This document shows, in pieces, positions 36,901 through 46,343 of a stretch of 64,000 bases of DNA. Within the stretch, counting starts at the first letter, position 1. Each line of letters starts with the position of its first letter. Under the pieces are notes generated by a model, which saw nothing but the letters and a program-made list of their open reading frames with translations, searched no databases and was not told where the DNA came from. This DNA comes from Burkholderiaceae bacterium (GTDB taxonomy: Bacteria > Pseudomonadota > Gammaproteobacteria > Burkholderiales > Burkholderiaceae_B): the NCBI GenBank assembly GCA_021208885.1, contig JAJOJF010000037.1:1-64000 (forward strand), written 5' to 3'. The position numbers and the translations under genes were made by a program.

Positions 36901-36925
36901 ATGTCTTCTATAAGACATAAGACAT
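36901..36925. promoter_or_regulatory. Candidate GntR-type operator at acnB
   Basis: Contains the inverted repeat TGTCTT-CTAT-AAGACA (36902-36917) plus a further AAGACA. The 14-mer TATAAGACATAAGA (36909-36922) is identical to one in the mdh/gntR intergenic palindrome at 44583-44596. The site is immediately upstream of the predicted -35 of acnB. Confidence 0.65.
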
Positions 36926-36961
36926 TGTGTGTCTTTAGGTTCATTGTGCCCGGTAAATTCA

Positions 36962-37246
36962 TTAAGCTCGTTGAACCGTCAAATCGGCATATTCGGGGTG
37001 ACGCTTAATGTAGACCGCGGCGTACGAGCACTGTGGCACCACCGTCCAGCTATTGCCGCGAGCGGTGTCAAGCGCCACCTGCGTGAGTTCGGCTGCAATA
37101 CCCTTGCCACCGACTGCTTGCGGCACACGGGTATGGGTGATGGTCATGACTGACTCATTGAGCTCATACTCAAGCACGCATAGGTGATCCTCGACCGTTG
37201 TTGCGAATCGCTGCTTGTCGGTTTCATGTTCGATTTGATAGGTCAT
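36962..37246 (-). CDS. Small GNAT-type N-acetyltransferase (YidJ-like)
   Basis: A 94-residue single-domain acetyltransferase-like protein. The acetyl-CoA motif region reads THTRVPQAVGGKGIAAEL, followed by VVPQCSYAAVYIKRHPEY, typical of the short GNAT group related to YidJ. The substrate is unknown. It starts 12 bases after prpF, so it is the last gene of the prp operon; a role in acyl-CoA handling is tempting but only inferred. Confidence 0.85.
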   Translation of the reverse strand: MTYQIEHETDKQRFATTVEDHLCVLEYELNESVMTITHTRVPQAVGGKGIAAELTQVALDTARGNSWTVVPQCSYAAVYIKRHPEYADLTVQRA

Positions 37247-37258
37247 AGAAATTCCAGC

Positions 37259-38458
37259 TCAGGCAAATGTTGCAATATCGCCGGGCACACGCACCCAGCC
37301 TTCCATCAGCACTCGCGCGCTGCGGCTCATGATGGCTTTCTTGACTTGCCAGTCGCCATCAACTTGTTGAGCTTCGGCTCCAACGCGCAGTGTTCCTGAA
37401 GGATGACCAAAGCGCACTGCATCGAGCTTGCCGCCGCCGGCCGCGAGATTGACTAGCGTACCGGGAATGGCTGCAGCGGTGCCAATGGCCACGGCTGCCG
37501 TACCCATCATGGCGTGGTGCAGTTTGCCCATCGATAGCGCGCGCACGAGCAGATCAATCTCTTTGGCTTTGACCTGCTTGCCGCTCGAGGAGATGTAGTC
37601 AATTGGCTTGGCTACAAACGCGACCTTGGGCGTGTGTTGGCGCTTGGTAGCTTCTTCGATGCTTTGAATCAGTCCCATGCGCATGGCGCCATGCGCACGA
37701 ATGGTTTCGAACATTGCCAGCGCCTCATTGTTGTTGTTAATGTCGTCTTGGAGCTCCGTGCCCTTGTAGCCAATTTCTTCGGCATTTAAAAAGATCGTGG
37801 GTATGCCAGCATTAATCATCGTGGCTTTAAAGGTCCCTATGCCGGGGACTTCAAGGTCGTCGACTAAGTTGCCGGTCGGGAACATGGCGCCGCCTGCGCC
37901 TTCTTCTTCGGCTGCGGGATCCATGAACTCAAGCTGTACTTCTGCGGCCGGGAAGGTCACGCCATCAAGCTCAAAGTCGCCGGTTTCTTGTACCTCACCG
38001 TTTGTAATTGGTACGTGGGCAATGATGGTCTTGCCGATATTGACCTGCCAGATGCGAACTGTCGCGACACCATTTTTGGGGATTCGACCAGGATCAACCA
38101 AGCCACTGGCAATGCCAAATGGACCAACAGCTGCTGACAAATTGCCACAGTTGCCGCTCCAGTCTACAAAGGCTTTGTCAATCGACACCTGCCCGAAAAG
38201 GTAGTCAAGGTCGTGATCGGGGCGGGTGCTTTTGGAGACGATGACGGTTTTACTGGTGCTTGATGTCGCGCCACCCATTCCATCGATCTGTTTGCCGTAA
38301 GGGTCAGGGCTGCCAATGACGCGCATCAATAGTGCGTCGCGGGCTGAACCCGGCACTTGAGCGGCCTTGGGCATGTCATCAAGCTTGAAGAACACGCCTT
38401 TGCTGGTGCCACCCCGAATGTAGGTGGCGGGAACTTTAACTTGCGGTGCATGGGCCAT
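37259..38458 (-). CDS. prpF: 2-methylaconitate isomerase PrpF
   Basis: About 399 residues, diaminopimelate-epimerase-like fold. PrpF isomerises 2-methylaconitate and is required for the AcnD route of the 2-methylcitrate cycle. Recognised by the opening YIRGGTSKGVFF and the internal DWSGNCGNLSAAVGPFGI segment, which contains the active-site Cys region. ATG 38458 (MAHAPQ) is chosen; the frame extends to 38533 without a better start. It is directly downstream of acnD. Confidence 0.95.
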   Translation of the reverse strand: MAHAPQVKVPATYIRGGTSKGVFFKLDDMPKAAQVPGSARDALLMRVIGSPDPYGKQIDGMGGATSSTSKTVIVSKSTRPDHDLDYLFGQVSIDKAFVDWSGNCGNLSAAVGPFGIASGLVDPGRIPKNGVATVRIWQVNIGKTIIAHVPITNGEVQETGDFELDGVTFPAAEVQLEFMDPAAEEEGAGGAMFPTGNLVDDLEVPGIGTFKATMINAGIPTIFLNAEEIGYKGTELQDDINNNNEALAMFETIRAHGAMRMGLIQSIEEATKRQHTPKVAFVAKPIDYISSSGKQVKAKEIDLLVRALSMGKLHHAMMGTAAVAIGTAAAIPGTLVNLAAGGGKLDAVRFGHPSGTLRVGAEAQQVDGDWQVKKAIMSRSARVLMEGWVRVPGDIATFA

Positions 38459-38584
38459 GGCAGTATCTCTGTCGTGCTCGGTTAAAGGGTTGAACCGTTG
38501 TCTTAATCTTTCATTGAAAAAGCAGCCTATCAAAACGACTGAATCACAGGCTGTATCGCAGGCTGTGATTCAGTTGCACGAGTG

Positions 38585-41176
38585 TTACGCAGCCTCAGAC
38601 TCCAGAAAGTCTTGGGCAAAGCGTTGCAGCACACCGCCGGCTTTGTAGATCGAGACTTCCTCGGCAGTATCTAAGCGACACGTTACAGGCACCTCAACGG
38701 TTTCGCCGTTTTTGCGGTGAATCACCAGGGTCAGCGTTGCACGCGGTGTATGCTCGCCAACAACGTCAAAGGTTTCGGTGCCGTCGATGTTCAGTGTTTT
38801 GCGCGTGGTGCCCGGCTTGAATTCAAGCGGCAGCACACCCATGCCCACCAGATTGGTGCGGTGAATGCGTTCAAAGCCCTCAGCCACAATTGCCTCCACA
38901 CCTGCCAAGCGCACGCCCTTGGCTGCCCAGTCGCGCGAAGAACCCTGGCCGTAATCAGCACCGGCTACGATGATAAGAGGCTGTTTTCTGTTCATGTAGG
39001 TCTCAATGGCTTCCCACATGCGTGTGATTTTGCCTTCAGGCTCAATGCGGGCCAGAGAACCTTGCTTGACCTGGCCGTTTTCTGTCACCATTTCGTTTAG
39101 CAACTTTGGGTTGGCGAAGGTAGCGCGCTGTGCGGTTAAGTGGTCACCGCGGTGCGTGGCATAGGAGTTAAAGTCCTCTTCGGGCAAGCCCATTTTGGCG
39201 AGGTATTCGCCAGCTGCGCTGCTGGCCAAAATAGCGTTTGACGGCGACAGGTGATCAGTCGTGATGTTGTCACCGAGTACAGCCAGTGGGCGCATGCCCT
39301 TTAAGGTGCGCTCGCCAGCCAAGGCGCCTTCCCAATAGGGCGGACGACGGATATAAGTGCTCTTTGGGCGCCACTCATAGAGTGGGCTGATCTGCTCGGT
39401 GCTTTGAACCGAAGCGGCAAACATCGGCTCATAGACTTTGCGGAATTGCTCGGGCTTGACGCTTGACTTGACGATGGCATCAATTTCCTCGTCCGTTGGC
39501 CAGATGTCTTTGAGCGTCACGGGGTTGCCTTCTTTGTCCGTGCCGAGCACATCTTTTTCAATATCAAATCGAATCGTTCCGGCAATCGCGTAAGCGACCA
39601 CCAGTGGTGGCGAGGCCAGAAAAGCCTGTTTGGCGTATGGGTGAATACGACCGTCAAAGTTGCGGTTGCCTGAGAGCACAGCGGTGGCATACAAGTCACG
39701 GTCGATGATTTCTTTCTGAATTTTCGGATCGAGCGCACCGCTCATGCCGTTGCAAGTCGTACAGGCAAATGCCACGATGCCGAAACCAAGCTTCTCGAGC
39801 TCGGGCAGCAGGTGTGACTCTTGCAGATAGAGCTCAACCGCCTTGGATCCGGGCGCAAGCGAGCTCTTGACCCAGGGCTTGCGAGTCAGCCCACGCGCAT
39901 TGGCGTTGCGAGCCAGCAAACCAGCCGCGATCACGTTGCGGGGGTTGCTTGTGTTGGTGCAACTCGTAATTGCTGCGATGATCACAGCACCGTCCGGCAT
40001 TAAGCCAGGCTCGTTCTCTACTTTGCCGGAAATGCCTTTGGCTGCAAGATCGGTGGTGGCCACGCGACGATGCGGGTTAGACGGGCCGGCGATGTTTCTG
40101 ACCACAGAAGACAGGTCAAACTCAAGCACACGCTCGTATTGAGCGGTCTCCAGCCCATCGGCCCACAGCCCAGCCTGTTTGGCATAAATCTCTACCAGCT
40201 GAACCTGTTTTTCGTCGCGGCCAGTCAGGCGCAGGTAGTCGATGGTTTGCTGGTCAATAGCGAACATGGCAGCCGTAGCGCCATATTCAGGTGTCATGTT
40301 TGATATCGTCGCACGGTCGCCCAGAGTCAGCTTGGCTGCTCCCTCGCCGAAGAACTCTAGATATGAGGAAACTACTTTTTGGTTGCGCAAAAATTCCGTC
40401 AATGCCAGAACCAGATCGGTTGCGGTGATGCCGGGCTGCAGCTTGCCGGTGAGTTTGACACCAATGATGTCGGGCAGTCGCATCCAGGATGCGCGTCCGA
40501 GCATAACGCTCTCGGCTTCAAGGCCACCCACACCGATGGCAATCACGCCTAAAGCATCGACGTGAGGGGTGTGGCTGTCCGTGCCAACCAAGGTGTCGGG
40601 AAAAGCCACACCATCACGGGCATGGATGACTGGCGACATGCGCTCCAGATTGATCTGGTGCATGATGCCGTTGCCTGGCGGGATCACGTCTACATTTTTA
40701 AACGCTTTCTTGGTCCAGTTGATGAAGTGAAAGCGATCTTCATTACGGCGGTCTTCAATGGCACGGTTCTTTTCAAACGCATCGGGGTCGTCACCGCCAC
40801 ACTCAACAGCCAGTGAATGGTCAACAATCAACTGTGTCGGTACAACCGGGTTTACTTTTGCTGGATCGCCACCTTTTGCGGCGATCGCATCACGCAAGCC
40901 AGCGAGGTCAACAAGCGCTGTTTGCCCAAGAATGTCGTGGCAAACCACGCGTGCTGGGAACCACGGAAAGTCGAGATCGCGCTTGCGCTCGATGAGTTGC
41001 TTTAATGCGTCAGTCAATAGCGATGGATCACAACGACGCACCAGGTTCTCGGCATGCACGCGTGACGTGTAGGGCAGTTTGTCGTAGGCGCCGGGCTCGA
41101 TGGCATTGACTGCTTGGCGCGCGTCAAAGTAGTCAAGCTTGGTTCCGGGCAGTGGCTTGCGGTATGCGGTGTTCAT
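38585..41176 (-). CDS. acnD: Fe/S-dependent 2-methylisocitrate dehydratase AcnD
   Basis: An aconitase-family enzyme of about 863 residues that dehydrates 2-methylcitrate to 2-methylaconitate, working with PrpF. Cluster cysteines are in [10 protein letters not shown] and CTTCNGMSG. The C-terminal swivel ([26 protein letters not shown]) is complete. ATG 41176 (MNTAYRK) is preferred over 41224. Neighbours prpC and prpF mark it as AcnD rather than a second AcnA. Confidence 0.95.
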   Translation of the reverse strand: MNTAYRKPLPGTKLDYFDARQAVNAIEPGAYDKLPYTSRVHAENLVRRCDPSLLTDALKQLIERKRDLDFPWFPARVVCHDILGQTALVDLAGLRDAIAAKGGDPAKVNPVVPTQLIVDHSLAVECGGDDPDAFEKNRAIEDRRNEDRFHFINWTKKAFKNVDVIPPGNGIMHQINLERMSPVIHARDGVAFPDTLVGTDSHTPHVDALGVIAIGVGGLEAESVMLGRASWMRLPDIIGVKLTGKLQPGITATDLVLALTEFLRNQKVVSSYLEFFGEGAAKLTLGDRATISNMTPEYGATAAMFAIDQQTIDYLRLTGRDEKQVQLVEIYAKQAGLWADGLETAQYERVLEFDLSSVVRNIAGPSNPHRRVATTDLAAKGISGKVENEPGLMPDGAVIIAAITSCTNTSNPRNVIAAGLLARNANARGLTRKPWVKSSLAPGSKAVELYLQESHLLPELEKLGFGIVAFACTTCNGMSGALDPKIQKEIIDRDLYATAVLSGNRNFDGRIHPYAKQAFLASPPLVVAYAIAGTIRFDIEKDVLGTDKEGNPVTLKDIWPTDEEIDAIVKSSVKPEQFRKVYEPMFAASVQSTEQISPLYEWRPKSTYIRRPPYWEGALAGERTLKGMRPLAVLGDNITTDHLSPSNAILASSAAGEYLAKMGLPEEDFNSYATHRGDHLTAQRATFANPKLLNEMVTENGQVKQGSLARIEPEGKITRMWEAIETYMNRKQPLIIVAGADYGQGSSRDWAAKGVRLAGVEAIVAEGFERIHRTNLVGMGVLPLEFKPGTTRKTLNIDGTETFDVVGEHTPRATLTLVIHRKNGETVEVPVTCRLDTAEEVSIYKAGGVLQRFAQDFLESEAA

Positions 41177-41272
41177 GGTGGTCTCGCTAAAAATAAGGCG
41201 AATGTGGCTGGCAGGACAATACAACTCGGTGCTATCTCAGCCCGAGGGACTAGCCCTCGGGTTTGGTCTTAA

Positions 41273-42460
41273 TTACTTGCGTCGATTAATCGGGACAAAC
41301 TTCAAATTCTCCGGGCCAACGTAGTTAGCGGTGGGGCGGATAATCTTGTTGTCAATGCGCTGCTCGATGATGTGGGCTGACCAGCCGGCAGTGCGTGCGA
41401 TGACGAACAGCGGCGTAAACATGGCTGTTGGCACACCCATCATGTGATACGAGACAGCTGAGAACCAGTCAAGGTTCGGGAACATTTTTTTAACATCCCA
41501 CATCACGCTCTCAAGTCGCTCAGCGATGTCAAACATTCTCATGTTGTTAGCCTTCTTTGACAGACGCTCGGCAACTGCTTTGATAACCTTGTTGCGCGGG
41601 TCAGAGATGGTGTAGACCGGATGGCCAAAGCCAATCACGACTTCCTTGTTCTCTACGCGACGACGGATGTCTGCTTCAGCTTCATCTGGCGTCTCATAGC
41701 GCTTTTGCACCTCGAAGGCGACTTCGTTGGCGCCACCATGTTTAGGGCCACGCAATGCGCCAATCCCCCCAGTGATAGCTGAGTACATGTCTGAGCCGGT
41801 GCCGGCGATCACGCGACTCGTAAAGGTTGATGCGTTGAACTCATGCTCAGCGTACAGGATGAGTGAAGTGTGCATGGCACGCACCCAGTCTTGGTCAGGC
41901 TTTTTGCCGTGCAACAAATGCAAGAAATGGCCGCCTATGCTGTCATCGTCTGTCTGTACGTCGATGATGCGCCCGTTGTGGCTGTAGTGGTACCAATAGA
42001 GCAAGGCTGACCCCAAGCTTGCCATCAAGCGGTCAGCAATGTCACGTGCGCCCGGAATGTTGTGGTCGTCTTTTTCTGGCAGTACACAGCCAAGAACGGA
42101 CGTGGCAGTGCGCATTACATCCATCGGATGGCTTGACGCTGGCAGGGCCTCGAGCGCAGCTTGAACTTGTGCTGGCAGCCCACGCAGTGCCTTGAGCTTT
42201 TCCTTGTATGCAGCAAGTTCTGCCTTGTTGGGCAACTTGCCATGGATCAAGAGGTGCGCGATTTCTTCAAACTCACAGACATCAGCGAAATCCAGAATGT
42301 CATAGCCGCGGTAATGCAGGTCGTTGCCGGTACGTCCGACGGTGCACAATGCAGTATTGCCAGCGATTACGCCAGACAGTGCAACGGACTTCTTTGGCTT
42401 AGGCGCAACGGCCGGTTGCTCTGCAACTTTTTGTGCAGCAGGTTTGCGGGTGGTGGCCAT
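41273..42460 (-). CDS. prpC: 2-methylcitrate synthase
   Basis: Condenses propionyl-CoA with oxaloacetate in the 2-methylcitrate cycle. A 395-residue citrate-synthase-family protein. The active-site His lies in [14 protein letters not shown], with a second His in the [13 protein letters not shown] segment. It is distinct from and shorter than the true citrate synthase gltA at 49 kb, and lies between prpB and acnD. A Lys/Ala/Pro-rich N-terminal extension of about 25 residues precedes the conserved start. Confidence 0.94.
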   Translation of the reverse strand: MATTRKPAAQKVAEQPAVAPKPKKSVALSGVIAGNTALCTVGRTGNDLHYRGYDILDFADVCEFEEIAHLLIHGKLPNKAELAAYKEKLKALRGLPAQVQAALEALPASSHPMDVMRTATSVLGCVLPEKDDHNIPGARDIADRLMASLGSALLYWYHYSHNGRIIDVQTDDDSIGGHFLHLLHGKKPDQDWVRAMHTSLILYAEHEFNASTFTSRVIAGTGSDMYSAITGGIGALRGPKHGGANEVAFEVQKRYETPDEAEADIRRRVENKEVVIGFGHPVYTISDPRNKVIKAVAERLSKKANNMRMFDIAERLESVMWDVKKMFPNLDWFSAVSYHMMGVPTAMFTPLFVIARTAGWSAHIIEQRIDNKIIRPTANYVGPENLKFVPINRRK

Positions 42461-42487
42461 ATTTAACTCCTTGTTGCAAATTCAGAT

Positions 42488-43378
42488 TCAAGACTTGGAC
42501 TGAGCAAACAGTGCATCGAGTTTTTGCTCATAATCGTGGTAACCGATGCGGTCGTAGAGCTCATAGCGCGTTTGCATCATGTCAACGACGTTTTTCTGGT
42601 GCCCGTCGCGGCGAATGGCTTCATACACAGTTTCTGCCGCTTTGTTCATGGCGCGAAATGCTGACAGCGGGTAGAGCACCATGGCGACATTGACTGAACG
42701 AAGTTCCTCGACAGTGAAAAGCGGCGTCTGGCCAAACTCGGTAATGTTGGCCAGCACTGGCACGCCAACTGCTTTTACGAATTTGTCATAGGTCGGCAGG
42801 TCATAAGCCGCTTCAGCGAAGATGGCATCTGCACCAGCTTCGACACAAGCGAGCGCGCGCTCAATGGCAGCGTCAACGCCTTGAACGGCAATCGCGTCAG
42901 TGCGAGCAATGAGATAAAAATTCTCGTCAGTGCGTGCATCGGCTGCAGCCTTGACGCGGTCGCGCATTTCTTCAGTCGACACGATTTCCTTGCCAGGACG
43001 GTGGCCGCAACGCTTGGCTCCGACCTGATCCTCGATGTGGCAGGCTGCCGCGCCAAATTTGATGAGGCTTTTAACTGTGCGCGCAATATTGAATGCTGAT
43101 GGGCCAAATCCTGTGTCTATGTCAACGACAAGTGGCACGTCGCATACATCTGTGATGCGTCGCACGTCAGTCAGTACATCGTCAAGTGTGTTGATCCCCA
43201 GATCGGGCAGACCCAATGAGCCAGCGGCCACGCCGCCACCCGATAAGTAGATGGCGCGATAGCCAGCCCGCTTGGCCAGCAACGCGTGGTTGGCGTTGAT
43301 GGCACCAATGATTTGAAGGGGGGACTCTTCCTTTAAAGCTGTGCGGAATCGGGCGCCGGCAGATTGTTGTTGTGACAT
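42488..43378 (-). CDS. prpB: 2-methylisocitrate lyase
   Basis: Cleaves 2-methylisocitrate to pyruvate and succinate, the last step of the methylcitrate cycle. A 296-residue isocitrate-lyase-superfamily TIM barrel with the signature [10 protein letters not shown] holding the catalytic Cys, and VDIDTGFG for Mg binding. It is the first gene of prpB-prpC-acnD-prpF-GNAT. Only 62 bases separate it from mdh, and they contain the mdh terminator. Confidence 0.95.
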   Translation of the reverse strand: MSQQQSAGARFRTALKEESPLQIIGAINANHALLAKRAGYRAIYLSGGGVAAGSLGLPDLGINTLDDVLTDVRRITDVCDVPLVVDIDTGFGPSAFNIARTVKSLIKFGAAACHIEDQVGAKRCGHRPGKEIVSTEEMRDRVKAAADARTDENFYLIARTDAIAVQGVDAAIERALACVEAGADAIFAEAAYDLPTYDKFVKAVGVPVLANITEFGQTPLFTVEELRSVNVAMVLYPLSAFRAMNKAAETVYEAIRRDGHQKNVVDMMQTRYELYDRIGYHDYEQKLDALFAQSKS

Positions 43379-43404
43379 GTTGGTCTCCAGAGTGGGGCGG
43401 GGGA

Positions 43405-43430
43405 TAAAAAAGGCCTGCTCTCGCAGGCCT
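43405..43430 (-). terminator. Intrinsic terminator of mdh
   Basis: An 8-bp stem AGGCCTGC / GCAGGCCT with a TCTC loop; the leftward transcript ends in a U6 run (43405-43410). It lies in the 62-base mdh-prpB gap. Confidence 0.82.
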
Positions 43431-43440
43431 GCGCCAGAAC

Positions 43441-44430
43441 TTATTTCAGCAGGTTGGCGACACCATCGCGCTCTTCAAGCAGCTCCTTGAGTGTCAAGTC
43501 CATGCGCTCGCGCGAGAACTGGTCAATCTCGAGGCCTGTAACTCGGTGGTACTTGCCGCCTTCGCAGGTTACGGGGACGCCGTACATGATGCCCTCGGGA
43601 ATGCCGTAGGACCCGTCTGACGGAATACCCATTGTGACCCACTTGCCGTCGGTGCCCGTCACCCAGTCACGGATATGGTCGATCGCAGCATTGGCTGCTG
43701 AGGCTGCCGATGAAAGTCCACGTGCTTCGATAATGGCCGCACCGCGCTTGCCAACGGTTGGAATGAACACGTCACGATTCCAGGCATCGTCGTTGATAAT
43801 CTTGGCGACGCTTTGACCGCCAACGGTGGCAAAGCGGTAGTCAGGGTACATGGTGGGCGAGTGGTTGCCCCAGACAGCAAGCTTCTGGATTTCAGCAACT
43901 GGTCGACCAAGTTTGGTTGCCAGCTGTGAGAGTGCGCGGTTGTGATCCAAGCGCAGCATGGCCGTGAAGTTTTCGGGTTTCAGATCGGGTGCCGACTTCA
44001 TGGCGATGTAGGCGTTTGTGTTTGCCGGGTTGCCAACGACCAGTACGCGCACGTTACGGCTAGCCGCTTCGTTCAATGCCTTGCCTTGAACCGTAAAAAT
44101 CTGGGCATTGACTGTCAGCAGATCCTTGCGCTCCATGCCAGGGCCGCGGGGGCGAGAGCCAACTAGCAGTGCCACGTCTGCGTCTTTAAAGGCCTCTTTC
44201 GGATCGCTGTGAGCTGACATCGACTGCAGCAAAGGGAAGGCGCAGTCGTCAAGCTCCATCATCACCCCTTTAAGGGCGTTTTGGGCTTTTTCATCAGGAA
44301 TTTCAAGAAGTTGGAGGATAACTGGCTGATCTTTGCCGAGCATCTCCCCGGAAGCGATTCTAAAAAGCAGCGCGTAACCGATTTGGCCGGCGGCGCCTGT
44401 GACTGCAACACGCATTGCAGGTTTGGTCAT
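43441..44430 (-). CDS. mdh: Malate dehydrogenase
   Basis: A 329-residue NAD-dependent malate dehydrogenase of the type common in betaproteobacteria. The nucleotide motif is [12 protein letters not shown] at the N-terminus, substrate arginines lie in [13 protein letters not shown], and the catalytic His is in [11 protein letters not shown]. It converts malate to oxaloacetate for gltA and prpC, both encoded nearby. It is divergent from the GntR regulator gene. Confidence 0.96.
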   Translation of the reverse strand: MTKPAMRVAVTGAAGQIGYALLFRIASGEMLGKDQPVILQLLEIPDEKAQNALKGVMMELDDCAFPLLQSMSAHSDPKEAFKDADVALLVGSRPRGPGMERKDLLTVNAQIFTVQGKALNEAASRNVRVLVVGNPANTNAYIAMKSAPDLKPENFTAMLRLDHNRALSQLATKLGRPVAEIQKLAVWGNHSPTMYPDYRFATVGGQSVAKIINDDAWNRDVFIPTVGKRGAAIIEARGLSSAASAANAAIDHIRDWVTGTDGKWVTMGIPSDGSYGIPEGIMYGVPVTCEGGKYHRVTGLEIDQFSRERMDLTLKELLEERDGVANLLK

Positions 44431-44538
44431 GGTCCGATCTCCGTCGTAGTGACTGTTGAAACTGTATGACTGCGGGGGTGAGTCAATACCGTTTCAAGTT
44501 TAGCCCTTTTGATTACATGGATTAGGGGCAACCCGTAG

Positions 44539-44567
44539 ATCGTAATCTGTGAAATCCAATTCGTCAA
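44539..44567 (-). promoter_or_regulatory. Predicted mdh promoter
   Basis: On the minus strand TTGACG (44562-44567) and TACGAT (44539-44544) are 17 bases apart, about 110 bases ahead of the mdh start. The candidate operator begins three bases upstream of the -35. Confidence 0.55.
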
Positions 44568-44570
44568 TAG

Positions 44571-44596
44571 TCTTATATCTTATATAAGACATAAGA
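44571..44596. promoter_or_regulatory. Candidate GntR operator between mdh and gntR
   Basis: A 26-base near-perfect palindrome with a single mismatched pair, built from repeated TCTTAT / ATAAGA half-sites. It lies in the 228-base gap between divergent mdh and the GntR gene. Its right half contains TATAAGACATAAGA, which recurs exactly upstream of acnB. Confidence 0.72.
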
Positions 44597-44658
44597 ATGC
44601 TGGCATTTCTCGGCCGTCTGTGGGACAATGGCACTTTTACTAACCATCCGCGCTCGCC

Positions 44659-45429
44659 ATGGATTTGACCGATTCCCCATCGCCTGTACAGGCGCCTGCC
44701 AGGCGGGAGCAAACGGCGGCGTTCAGTCCGCTTTACCAGCAAATTCGCCAGCTCTTGTTGCAGGCCTTAGAAAAAGGCGAATGGAAGCCTGGCGATATGA
44801 TTCCTAGCGAGTTTGACCTGGCGCGGCGTTTTCATGTTAGCCAGGGCACCGTGCGCAAAGCCATCGATGAGCTCGCAGCCGAGCACATCCTGATCCGCCG
44901 TCAGGGCAAGGGCACCTTTGTAGCCACGCATCGAGAACCTGTGGTGCGGTTTAGATTTTTACGCCTTTCGCCAAGTGATGGTGAAGCAGTGCCAGCTGAG
45001 AGTGAAATCCTTTGGTGCCGCAAGATGCGAGCCAATGCTGAGGTTGCGGCGGCATTGGATTTGCGAAGTGGCGATGGCGTCATCTACATCAGAAGATTGC
45101 TCAGGTTTCGCGGTGAGCCAACCGTGGTTGACGACATCTATTTGCCAGCGTCGATGTTCAAGGGTTTGACCATGGCGGTGCTGACGGAAAACGACGGGCC
45201 GCTCTATGGCTTGCTTGAGACTCGGTTTGGCGTGAGCATGGTTCGGGCAGATGAGCGCCTGCGAGCCGTTCCGGCGGCTGAAGATGTCGCTCAATTGCTG
45301 AATATCGAGTGCAATAAACCTTTACTTAGGGTGGATCGTGTTTCGTACACATATGGTGACCGTGCGGTAGAATTACGGTACGGTCATTATCTGACTGATC
45401 AGTATTTTTATCGCAACACCTTGATGTGA
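44659..45429 (+). CDS. GntR/HutC-family transcriptional regulator
   Basis: A 256-residue regulator: N-terminal winged HTH (PLYQQIRQLLL, then SEFDLARRFHVSQGTVRKAI) and C-terminal UTRA effector domain. It is divergent from mdh and upstream of sdhCDAB-gltA, so it is well placed to control TCA genes. A strong palindrome occurs in its own promoter region, and a shared 14-mer occurs at acnB, making these its likely operators. The ligand is unknown; a TCA or methylcitrate intermediate is plausible. Confidence 0.92.
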   Translation: MDLTDSPSPVQAPARREQTAAFSPLYQQIRQLLLQALEKGEWKPGDMIPSEFDLARRFHVSQGTVRKAIDELAAEHILIRRQGKGTFVATHREPVVRFRFLRLSPSDGEAVPAESEILWCRKMRANAEVAAALDLRSGDGVIYIRRLLRFRGEPTVVDDIYLPASMFKGLTMAVLTENDGPLYGLLETRFGVSMVRADERLRAVPAAEDVAQLLNIECNKPLLRVDRVSYTYGDRAVELRYGHYLTDQYFYRNTLM

Positions 45430-45543
45430 ATAGAGATTTGGTCGATTTGAGTCAAGCTCGCCAATCAGCGAAAATACGGCATCCGTCTGCGCAAATAACG
45501 CAAAAAGAATTTATCGTTTGTTTAAAGGATGAAAGAGGCCAGC

Positions 45544-45954
45544 ATGTCAGATAGCGCAACTAAGCCGCGCCCACAATATAGAAATATCAGCGTTGGGCAA
45601 ATTCTCAAATACCGTTTGCCGTTGGCAGGCAGACTCTCAATATTGCATCGGGTAAGCGGCGCTTTGCTGTTTTTGCTCTTGCCCGTGTTAATTCTTCCGC
45701 TGTTCGCCATGAGTATGTCACCGGCTGGTTTCCAGGCGTTCGCCGTGGTGGCGGGTTTCCCGATTGTGAAAATTATTTTCTTGGTACTTATCTGGGCATA
45801 CCTGCATCATTTCTGTGCCGGCATTCGTTATCTGGTGCTTGACTCGCACCACGGTCTTGACAAGTATTCTGCGCAAAAAAGTGCGGGAGTCGTTTTTGGG
45901 GTCAGCCTTGGTCTGACGTTTGTCTTTGCCCTCAAGCTGTTTGGAGTTTGGTAA
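45544..45954 (+). CDS. sdhC: Succinate dehydrogenase cytochrome b556 subunit
   Basis: Membrane anchor of complex II with three transmembrane helices, about 136 residues. It shows the SdhC signature around RPQYRNIS...LPLAGRLSILHRVSGALLF, and the haem-ligand His lies in HHFCAGIRYLVLD. ATG 45544 is preferred because AGAGG is well spaced; ATG 45529 adds five residues and has GG too close. Confidence 0.94.
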   Translation: MSDSATKPRPQYRNISVGQILKYRLPLAGRLSILHRVSGALLFLLLPVLILPLFAMSMSPAGFQAFAVVAGFPIVKIIFLVLIWAYLHHFCAGIRYLVLDSHHGLDKYSAQKSAGVVFGVSLGLTFVFALKLFGVW

Positions 45955-45956
45955 TC

Positions 45957-46340
45957 ATGGCTACACCAGAAAAAATTGGCGCAAAGCGATTGGTGGTAGG
46001 CGCGCATTACGGCGTTGGCGATTTCATGATCCAGCGCATAACGGCAATCATTCTTGCTGTCTACACGCTGATTCTATTGGTTGGCATTTTGATGATGCCC
46101 GGCTTTACTTACGAGGCATGGGTAAGTCTTTTTACCTTTAGGCTTGGTGGTTTTCCGTTGGGGCAGGTCCTGGGTACGTTAGCCTTTTTGTCGTTGTCAT
46201 GGCATGCCTGGATTGGCGTTCGCGACATCTGGATGGATTACGTCAAGCCAGTCGGGATTCGCCTGGCTTTGCAGGTGCTGACCATCCTGTGGTTGGTTGG
46301 TTCATTCATCTACTTTGCAGTCATTATTTGGGGGGCTTAA
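45957..46340 (+). CDS. sdhD: Succinate dehydrogenase membrane anchor subunit
   Basis: Second complex II anchor, about 127 residues and three transmembrane helices. SdhD-type motifs are FMIQRITAI and SWHAWIGVRDIWMDY, which carry the quinone/haem-site residues. It starts two bases after sdhC and ends three bases before sdhA. Confidence 0.94.
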   Translation: MATPEKIGAKRLVVGAHYGVGDFMIQRITAIILAVYTLILLVGILMMPGFTYEAWVSLFTFRLGGFPLGQVLGTLAFLSLSWHAWIGVRDIWMDYVKPVGIRLALQVLTILWLVGSFIYFAVIIWGA

Positions 46341-46343
46341 ACC

